Of a stretch of 20,471 bases of DNA, positions 15,152 to 20,471 are shown one piece after another; within the stretch, counting starts at the first letter, position 1; every line of letters starts with the position of its first letter. Under the pieces are notes generated by a model. The model had not been told where the DNA came from, did no database searches, and was given only the letters and a program-made list of their open reading frames with translations. The stretch is from DATBLZ01 sp036555065 (lineage in GTDB: Bacteria; Pseudomonadota; Gammaproteobacteria; Steroidobacterales; Rariloculaceae). Location: NCBI GenBank assembly GCA_036555065.1, contig DATBLZ010000035.1, positions 1-20,471 of the forward strand, given 5' to 3'. Made by a program: the position numbers and the translations under genes.

Positions 15152-16720
15152 ATGGCTGCGGAGAAAGTCGGTAAACCGAGAGCGCTCGAAGCATGCCGCG
15201 TGGGTCTCCACGTCATGTGCCTCGTCGCGGCTGGGATCGAGGGCTGTGCGATTTCGCCGGCCGGTGACGAGCTGCCGCCGAGCTATGCGCTGCCGGCGGC
15301 CGACGCCGGCGCGCTCCACGACCACGCCGCGCGTATAGACGGCCGGCTAGGCGCGAACGAGTCGGCGTTTTGGCTCGTCGACCGCGCGGACTATTCGTTC
15401 GATGCGCGTCTCGCGCTCGTCGACAGCGCAGTGACGAGCCTCGATATTCAGTACTTCATTTGGGAGAAGGACGCATCGAGCTGGCTGTTTGCGCGGCGCG
15501 TCATCAGCGCAGCCGACAGAGGAGTCCGCGTGCGGATCTTGCTCGACGATTTGTGCGTGTCGGCTCACGAGAAGGAGTTCGCGTCGTTGGGGATGCATCC
15601 CAACATCGAGGTGCGAACGTTCAACCCGTTCGGCAACCGCACGACAGCGGGCCGCGTCGTCGAATTCATGTTTCGATTCGGACGGCTGAATCACCGCATG
15701 CACAACAAATCGATCATTGCGGACGGCCGCTTTGCGATCCTCGGCGGGCGCAACATCGGTGACCGGTATTTCGGTGTCTACGACGATTTCGTGCAGAACG
15801 ACCTCGACATCATGGCTGTCGGGCCCGTCGTCGGTGCTGTCGCGGCGGGCTTCGACACTTACTGGAATAGCGATCAAGCGTTTCCGCTCGAGGTTGCCGC
15901 GCCGCGCCGTTCCGCCAACGGCGACCTCGCGGAGTTCACCGCGTACACGGAGGCGACCTACCTCGCCGAGAAGGATCGGTTGCAGGCATTCAGCTTGGAG
16001 CCGACCGATTGGACCGATCACTTCGAGGATCTCGTCGGCGGGTTCGCCGCGGGACGGGGCCAGTACGTGCAGGATCCTCCCGATGTCAACGAAGAGCCGC
16101 CCGAGCGTTTTTACGTCGAGTTCGAGAAAATGGTCGCGCGTACGCAGCGGAAGATCATCATCAGCTCGCCGTACTTCGTTCCCGAGAAGGAACTCGTCGA
16201 GCAGCTTGCCGCGCTCGCCGCTCGCGGCGTCCGCGTCGTCGTGTTGACGAACTCGTTGGCGTCGAATAACCACATCGTCGCCCACACGGGCTACAAGCGG
16301 TGGCGCGAGCGGCTCATCGAGGCGGGCATCGAGCTCTACGAGGCGCGCGCCGATTCGTCAGCCATCGGCTATTACACGACGCCGCCGATCAACCCGGGCT
16401 TCCTAGGGCTGCACTCGAAAGCGACGGTCGTCGACGACACCTGGTGCTATGTCGGCTCACCGAACATCGATCCGCGCTCGATGGTCTTGAATACCGAGAA
16501 CGGATTCTTCGTCGAGAGCATCGATCTCGCTGCGCGCGTGACCGCGCTCATCGAGCGCGACATACAGCCAGAGAACGCGTGGCGCGTCTCGCTCGACGCG
16601 AACGGCAAGCTGCAGTGGACCAACGACGCCGCTACTGTCACGCGTCAGCCCGCGAAGAGCTTTACTCAGCGCGTCGTGGAGTTCTTCGTCAATTTCATGC
16701 CGATCAAGGACCAGGCTTGA
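15152..16720 (+). CDS. Phospholipase D/cardiolipin synthase-like protein, probably exported
   Basis: The 522-residue protein carries two HKD motifs: H184-K186-D191 (HNKSIIAD) and H421-K423-D428 (HSKATVVD), each followed by the GG/GS-x-N-x-D/D segment of the family. This is the pattern of enzymes that transfer or hydrolyse phosphatidyl groups. The N-terminus has a weak hydrophobic stretch ending GIEGC (C32). It could be a lipoprotein signal, but Glu at -2 is unusual for a lipobox. The ATG at 15152 has only a weak AGGC ribosome site, and GTG at 15200 is an alternative. The gene is divergent from the aldehyde dehydrogenase and its stop lies 6 bp from that of fdxA. Its role in membrane lipid synthesis or remodelling is inferred. 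Confidence 0.85.
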   Translation: MAAEKVGKPRALEACRVGLHVMCLVAAGIEGCAISPAGDELPPSYALPAADAGALHDHAARIDGRLGANESAFWLVDRADYSFDARLALVDSAVTSLDIQYFIWEKDASSWLFARRVISAADRGVRVRILLDDLCVSAHEKEFASLGMHPNIEVRTFNPFGNRTTAGRVVEFMFRFGRLNHRMHNKSIIADGRFAILGGRNIGDRYFGVYDDFVQNDLDIMAVGPVVGAVAAGFDTYWNSDQAFPLEVAAPRRSANGDLAEFTAYTEATYLAEKDRLQAFSLEPTDWTDHFEDLVGGFAAGRGQYVQDPPDVNEEPPERFYVEFEKMVARTQRKIIISSPYFVPEKELVEQLAALAARGVRVVVLTNSLASNNHIVAHTGYKRWRERLIEAGIELYEARADSSAIGYYTTPPINPGFLGLHSKATVVDDTWCYVGSPNIDPRSMVLNTENGFFVESIDLAARVTALIERDIQPENAWRVSLDANGKLQWTNDAATVTRQPAKSFTQRVVEFFVNFMPIKDQA

Positions 16721-16726
16721 GCGACG

Positions 16727-17050
16727 TTAACGCTCGAGAAGCTTGAATTTCTCTTTAACGTCCTTCCAATCGTCGGCATCGGCGGGCGCGGGTTTCGCTT
16801 GCGCGATCACGGGCCAGCTCTTGGAGAGCTCGGCGTTGAGCTTGAGGAAATGTTCTTGGCCTTCCGGCACGTCGTCTTCGGAGCGGATCGCTTCGACCGG
16901 GCACTCGGGCTCACAGAGCGTGCAATCGATGCACTCCTCGGGATCGATCACGAGCATGTTCGGACCTTCGTGGAAGCAATCGACGGGGCAGACCTCGACG
17001 CAGTCGGTGTACTTGCACTTGATGCAGCTCTCTGTGACGACGAAGGTCAT
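16727..17050 (-). CDS. fdxA: 7Fe ferredoxin FdxA
   Basis: This 107-residue cytoplasmic electron carrier has Cys at 9, 12, 17, 21, 25, 40, 43, 46 and 50, the spacing of Azotobacter-type ferredoxin I with one 3Fe-4S and one 4Fe-4S cluster. The sequence TESCIKCKYTDCVEVCP is close to that family over its full length, including the C-terminal extension ending KLLER. A low-potential ferredoxin beside korAB fits a role as electron acceptor of 2-oxoglutarate oxidation, although it is on the other strand. It is common in bacteria that do not fix nitrogen and does not imply nif genes. It converges on the phospholipase D-like gene. Confidence 0.95.
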   Translation of the reverse strand: MTFVVTESCIKCKYTDCVEVCPVDCFHEGPNMLVIDPEECIDCTLCEPECPVEAIRSEDDVPEGQEHFLKLNAELSKSWPVIAQAKPAPADADDWKDVKEKFKLLER

Positions 17051-17107
17051 GCGTTTGCCCCCGGATTGGACAGGAAGGTGGCGAATTTTCCTATAAATCG
17101 GTGCTGT

Positions 17108-17161
17108 TTTGTAGGAGCGGCTTCAGCCGCGACTCTCCGAAATCGCGCCTGATGCCGCTCC
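17108..17161. repeat. Inverted pair of REP-like palindromes (BIME-like), copies 2 and 3
   Basis: The unit 17108-17132 is identical to 4216-4240. Ten bases on, 17143-17161 is its reverse complement with two mismatches in 19, giving a head-to-head pair able to fold as one large hairpin or two small ones. It fills the 120-bp gap between the two ferredoxin genes, both on the minus strand. Paired REPs in opposite directions are the usual BIME arrangement. Confidence 0.8.
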
Positions 17162-17170
17162 GACACGTGG

Positions 17171-17491
17171 CTACGCCTGCTCCTTGGGGACATGGACGAC
17201 GAGCCCGTCGAGCTCGGGGCGCACGCGAATTTGGCAGCTCAAGCGGCTGTTCGCTTGCCGGTCGAGCGCGCAATCGAGCATGCCGCTTTCGAGGCCGTCG
17301 GGGGCGGGTAGGCGGTCGAGCCATTCCGGGGCCACGTAGACATGGCAGGTCGCGCACGAGCAAGCGCCGCCGCACTCGGCAATGATCCCCGGGATATCGT
17401 GGTCGACGGCGGTTTCCATGACCGTCGAGCCGACGGCCGCCTCAACCACGGACGCCCGGCCATCCGGCTGAACATATGTGACTTTAGGCAT
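17171..17491 (-). CDS. 2Fe-2S ferredoxin, adrenodoxin-like
   Basis: This 106-residue ferredoxin has the C-x5-C-x2-C cluster loop (C40, C46, C49) and the fourth ligand C86 (LSCQI). C44 and C74 are additional. The segment ECGGACSCATCHVY and the R-L-S-C-Q end resemble the adrenodoxin/putidaredoxin branch, whose members serve cytochrome P450s, Fe-S assembly or hydroxylases. No such partner is in the window, so the redox partner is unknown. ATG at 17489-17491 has no strong ribosome site. Its start is divergent from korA, with about 156 bp between, and fdxA follows on the same strand after the REP pair. Confidence 0.9.
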   Translation of the reverse strand: MPKVTYVQPDGRASVVEAAVGSTVMETAVDHDIPGIIAECGGACSCATCHVYVAPEWLDRLPAPDGLESGMLDCALDRQANSRLSCQIRVRPELDGLVVHVPKEQA

Positions 17492-17517
17492 GGTTCGGAG
17501 CGCGAAGGGTCCTTAGG

Positions 17518-17595
17518 ATGCGCAATATGCTTATGACGGCAATGGCCTGCTTCGCGGGCCGAGTGCGTATATCATATTGCGGTTTGGACGGATAA
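17518..17595 (+). CDS. Possible short leader ORF before korA
   Basis: This 25-codon frame reads ATG to TAA, with four Met codons in the first nine positions, and its stop meets the base of the terminator hairpin at 17594. A poor TTAGG lies directly before the ATG. It could be a leader peptide linked to attenuation, or a chance frame; AT-rich sequence at 17567-17577 inside it could instead be a promoter. I cannot tell whether it is translated. Confidence 0.2.
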   Translation: MRNMLMTAMACFAGRVRISYCGLDG

Positions 17596-17633
17596 GCCGA
17601 GTGGCCGGCACGGAGATGGCCAGTCGGCTTTTT
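17594..17633 (+). terminator. Strong intrinsic-terminator hairpin in the korA leader
   Basis: AAGCCGA (17594-17600) pairs with TCGGCTT (17624-17630). After one G-G mismatch, TGGCC (17602-17606) pairs with GGCCA (17618-17622), leaving a loop of about 10 bases. Five T's (17629-17633) end the structure. It is oriented on the plus strand and ends 14 bases before the korA ATG, with no plus-strand gene upstream that it could serve. It therefore acts either as an attenuator of korAB or as the end of a short RNA. Confidence 0.7.
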
Positions 17634-17647
17634 GCCATCTAGTACGA

Positions 17648-19537
17648 ATGGAAACCAGTCAGGACATTCAAGCAGAATCGATCGTCGTACGCTTCGCGGG
17701 CGACTCCGGCGACGGCGTGCAGCTAATGGGCACGCAGTTCGTTGCCGCCACGGCCTTGACCGGCCGCGACTTCGCTACTTTTCCCGATTACCCGGCCGAG
17801 ATACGCGCGCCGCATGGCACGACGTACGGGGTCTCGGCCTATCAGATCAACTTGGGCGCAGGGCCGATCGATACGGCCGGCGACGCACCGCGTGTGCTCG
17901 TCGCGTTCAACCCGGCGGCGCTCAAGGTCAACCTCGCATCGCTCGACGATGGCGCGCTGATCGTCGTCAACAGCGAGACCTTCACGGAGCGCAATCTCGC
18001 GAAAGCGGGCTATTCCGAAGATCCGCGCACGAGCGGCGAGCTCGGTCCGTATCAGCTCGTCGAAGTGGACATCACAGGACTCACGGTCGAGGCCGTGAAG
18101 CCCTACGGCCTGAGCAAGAGCGATGCGGGACGCTGCAAGAATTTCTACGCGCTCGGCCTCATCCAATGGATGTTCGGCCGCGACGTCAAGATCATCGAAG
18201 ACTGGCTCACGAAGAAGTTCGCTAAGAATCAAGTTCTTCGCGACGCCAACGTCGCGGCGCTGCACGCCGGTCATGCCTATGGCGAGACGGCCGAGCTCGC
18301 GGCGGCGCTGCCGCATCTCGGCACCGGCCAAGCGAAATTCGAGCCCGGCGAGTATCGCGGCGTGCGCGGCGGTGAAGCGCTCGCGCTCGGTCTTGCGGCC
18401 GCGGGCGAGCTTGCCGACCGACCCGTGGTCTTCTGCTCGTATCCGATTACTCCGGCCTCGCCGCTGCTGCATCAGCTCGCGCGCATGGGCAACCTCGGCG
18501 TCGGAATTTTCCAAGCCGAGGACGAGATCGCGGCCGCGTGCGCGGCGATCGGCGCGTCCTACGGCGGCGCGATCGGCGTCACTTCGAGCTCGGGCCCCGG
18601 AATCGCGCTCAAGACGGAGGCCATCGGTCTCGCGATTGCGACCGAGCTCCCGCTCATCGTCGTCGATTCGCAGCGCGGCGGGCCATCGACGGGCTTGCCG
18701 ACGAAGACCGAGCAGTCCGATCTCAATTTGGCGGTTTACGGTCGCAACGCCGATGCGCCGGTGCCGGTGATCGCCGCGCGCTCGCCGAGCGACTGCTTCG
18801 ACGTCGCGATCGAGGCCGTGCGCATCGCTTTGCGGCACATGACTCCCGTGTTCCTACTTACGGACGGTTACCTTGCGAATGCCGCGGAGCCCTGGTTACT
18901 CCCCGACATGAAGAACTATGCGCGGATCGAAACTAATAAGATCGGTGCGAATGGCAAATCGGGAATCTTCGAGCGCGACGCGAAGACGCTCGGCAGGCCC
19001 TGGGTCGCACCCGGCACTCCGGGCCTCATGCACCGCATCGGTGGGCTCGAGAAGGACATCCGCACGGGCAACATCTCTTACGAGCCCGACAACCATCAGG
19101 CGATGACACTACTCCGCGCCAGCAAGGTGCAGTCCGTCGCCGAGTTCATTCCCGACCAGAAGGTCGAGATCGGCCCGGACCACGGGGCTATCGCCGTCGT
19201 CGCCTGGGGATCGACTTACGGTCCTGTCTACCAGGCAGTGCGGCGCATCGCGCGTAAGCACAAGAACGTAAGCCACATCCACGTGCGGTATCTGAATCCG
19301 TTCCCGAAGAATCTCGGCGAGCTGCTCGGCCGTTTCGACCGCCTCGTCGTGCCGGAGATGAACATGGGGCAGTTCGCGACGCTGCTGCGCGACAAGCTCG
19401 GCGTCGAGGTCATCCAATACAACAAGGTCACGGGCCAGCCGTTCCAGATCCGCGAGCTCGTGAAATTCATCGAAGCGCAGCTCGGGAGCCGCGGGAACGT
19501 CGCGGCATTGCCGCGTCGGCACGGAGAGCGTGCATGA
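17648..19537 (+). CDS. korA: 2-oxoglutarate:ferredoxin oxidoreductase, alpha (fused gamma-alpha) subunit
   Basis: The KorAB complex oxidises 2-oxoglutarate with CoA to succinyl-CoA and CO2, passing electrons to ferredoxin. The 629 residues include an N-terminal gamma-type domain (FAGDSGDGVQLMG at 16-28) fused to an alpha-type domain with YPITP at 265-269 and QRGGPSTGLPTKTEQSDL, which is characteristic of KorA. ATG at 17648 has no obvious ribosome site and lies 14 bases after a terminator hairpin. The stop overlaps the korB start (ATGA), so the two are translated together. Low-potential ferredoxins lie next door on the other strand. The enzyme can replace or supplement the 2-oxoglutarate dehydrogenase complex. 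Other 2-oxoacids are possible, but KorA is favoured. Confidence 0.93.
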   Translation: METSQDIQAESIVVRFAGDSGDGVQLMGTQFVAATALTGRDFATFPDYPAEIRAPHGTTYGVSAYQINLGAGPIDTAGDAPRVLVAFNPAALKVNLASLDDGALIVVNSETFTERNLAKAGYSEDPRTSGELGPYQLVEVDITGLTVEAVKPYGLSKSDAGRCKNFYALGLIQWMFGRDVKIIEDWLTKKFAKNQVLRDANVAALHAGHAYGETAELAAALPHLGTGQAKFEPGEYRGVRGGEALALGLAAAGELADRPVVFCSYPITPASPLLHQLARMGNLGVGIFQAEDEIAAACAAIGASYGGAIGVTSSSGPGIALKTEAIGLAIATELPLIVVDSQRGGPSTGLPTKTEQSDLNLAVYGRNADAPVPVIAARSPSDCFDVAIEAVRIALRHMTPVFLLTDGYLANAAEPWLLPDMKNYARIETNKIGANGKSGIFERDAKTLGRPWVAPGTPGLMHRIGGLEKDIRTGNISYEPDNHQAMTLLRASKVQSVAEFIPDQKVEIGPDHGAIAVVAWGSTYGPVYQAVRRIARKHKNVSHIHVRYLNPFPKNLGELLGRFDRLVVPEMNMGQFATLLRDKLGVEVIQYNKVTGQPFQIRELVKFIEAQLGSRGNVAALPRRHGERA

Positions 19538-20471
19538 GTGCCCAACCCCTCACGGCGAAGGACTTCACGAGCGAGCAGGAAGTTCGCTGGTGCCCGGGAT
19601 GCGGCGATTACGCGATCCTCAAGGCAGTGACGCGCGCCCTCGCGGACGCCGGAGCCGAGCCCGAGAGCACGGTATTCGTCTCCGGGATCGGCTGCGCCTC
19701 GCGGTTTCCTTACTATGTCGAAAGCTACGGGTTCCACACGATCCACGGCCGCGCGCCCGCGATCGCGACGGGCCTCAAGCTCACGAATCCCGAGCTCGAC
19801 GTGTGGGTCGTGACCGGCGACGGCGATGCGCTATCGATCGGCGGGAATCACCTGTTGCACACGTTGCGCCGCAACGTCGGCCTCAAGATTCTGTTGTTCA
19901 ACAACGAGATCTACGGGTTGACGAAAGGGCAATTCTCCCCGACCTCGCGGCTCGGCACGAAGTCGCCGTCGAGCCCGATGGGCTCGTTCGACACGCCGGT
20001 GTCGCCGGGACTGTTCGCGCTCGGCTCGGGCGCGAGCTTCATCGGGCGCGCGATCGACGTCGACAAGCCGGGCTTGGGCGGAGTGCTTGCGGCCGTGCAC
20101 GCGCACGACGGCGCGGCGTTCGTCGAGATCTTTCAGAATTGCATCGTCTACAACGACGAGGTGTTCCAGTCGTTCACGGCGAAGGACAAGGCCGACGATG
20201 CGCAAATCCACGTCGAGCACGGCAAGCCGCTCACGTTCGGCGCGGACCGGCGCAAGGGCCTCAAGCTCGATCCCACGACGCTCAAGCTCGAGATCATCGA
20301 TGCGCAGGCGCGCGCATCCGAAGTGCTCGTGCATGACGAGACCCACGCGACGCTCGCACAGCTATTGCTCTCGATGCAGGCCCCGGAGCTTCCCGTCGCG
20401 CTCGGCGTCGTGTACCGCAAGCCGCGGCCGAGCTACGAGGCCGCGTTCTACGCCAACCATCCGACGGGTCT
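19534..20471 (+). CDS. korB: 2-oxoglutarate:ferredoxin oxidoreductase, beta subunit, 3' end outside window
   Basis: 312 codons are visible with no stop; family members are usually about 340 residues, so only a short C-terminal part is missing. It binds thiamine diphosphate and one 4Fe-4S cluster. CPGCGDY (C20, C23), GIGC (C54) and C203 are the expected cluster ligands. The thiamine motif runs from GDGD (95-98) to NN (123-124). Segments such as LTKGQFSPTSRLGTKSPSSPMG are typical of KorB. The ATG at 19534 overlaps the korA stop by four bases (ATGA), giving coupled translation. Confidence 0.95.
   Translation, partial: MSAQPLTAKDFTSEQEVRWCPGCGDYAILKAVTRALADAGAEPESTVFVSGIGCASRFPYYVESYGFHTIHGRAPAIATGLKLTNPELDVWVVTGDGDALSIGGNHLLHTLRRNVGLKILLFNNEIYGLTKGQFSPTSRLGTKSPSSPMGSFDTPVSPGLFALGSGASFIGRAIDVDKPGLGGVLAAVHAHDGAAFVEIFQNCIVYNDEVFQSFTAKDKADDAQIHVEHGKPLTFGADRRKGLKLDPTTLKLEIIDAQARASEVLVHDETHATLAQLLLSMQAPELPVALGVVYRKPRPSYEAAFYANHPTG

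Noticed and set aside
16727..17050. fdxA as evidence for nitrogen fixation
   Set aside because: FdxA-type ferredoxins are widespread in bacteria without nitrogenase, and no nif gene is present here.

Overview
The window comes from a GC-rich bacterium with tightly packed genes. The best guess is a gammaproteobacterium. The reasons are a 7Fe ferredoxin that looks, from memory, very close to Azotobacter-type FdxA, REP-like palindromes built on GCGGCTTCAGCCGC, and the company of tannase, DUF6152-like and DoxX-like proteins. That combination would suit Steroidobacteraceae or Nevskiales relatives, but the sequence alone does not prove it. I saw no rRNA, tRNA, CRISPR array or transposase. Every gap between genes is under 300 bp.

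Region 1 (1-7372, plus strand) is a compact six-gene run: an unassigned SAM-type methyltransferase (its start lies off the window), a divergent MetF, MetK, a PfkB-type adenosine kinase, AhcY and formate-THF ligase. It encodes nearly a whole one-carbon/SAM cycle. Formate enters on THF, methylene-THF is reduced to methyl-THF, methionine becomes SAM, the methyltransferase uses SAM, and AhcY plus the kinase clear SAH and adenosine. FolD and a homocysteine methyltransferase are missing from the run.

Region 2 (7413-10588) is accessory. Three minus-strand genes for exported proteins (DUF6152-like, SnoaL-like, and a small unknown) follow a palindrome-rich leader. A four-helix membrane protein and a divergent DoxX-like membrane protein come next.

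Region 3 (10633-15072, minus strand) carries an aldehyde dehydrogenase of the vanillin/benzaldehyde type, a short MetE-like zinc methyltransferase and a tannase/feruloyl esterase family hydrolase. The MetE-like protein could supply the homocysteine methylation step missing from region 1. The esterase and dehydrogenase hint at use of plant phenolics. Both links are inference.

Region 4 (15152-20471) holds an exported phospholipase D/cardiolipin synthase-like protein, convergent with fdxA. A 2Fe-2S ferredoxin and the plus-strand korAB genes for 2-oxoglutarate:ferredoxin oxidoreductase follow; korB runs off the window. A strong intrinsic-terminator hairpin lies only 14 bases before the korA start, so transcriptional attenuation of korAB is possible. 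Related REP-like palindromes lie after the adenosine kinase, between the two ferredoxin genes, and upstream of the esterase.
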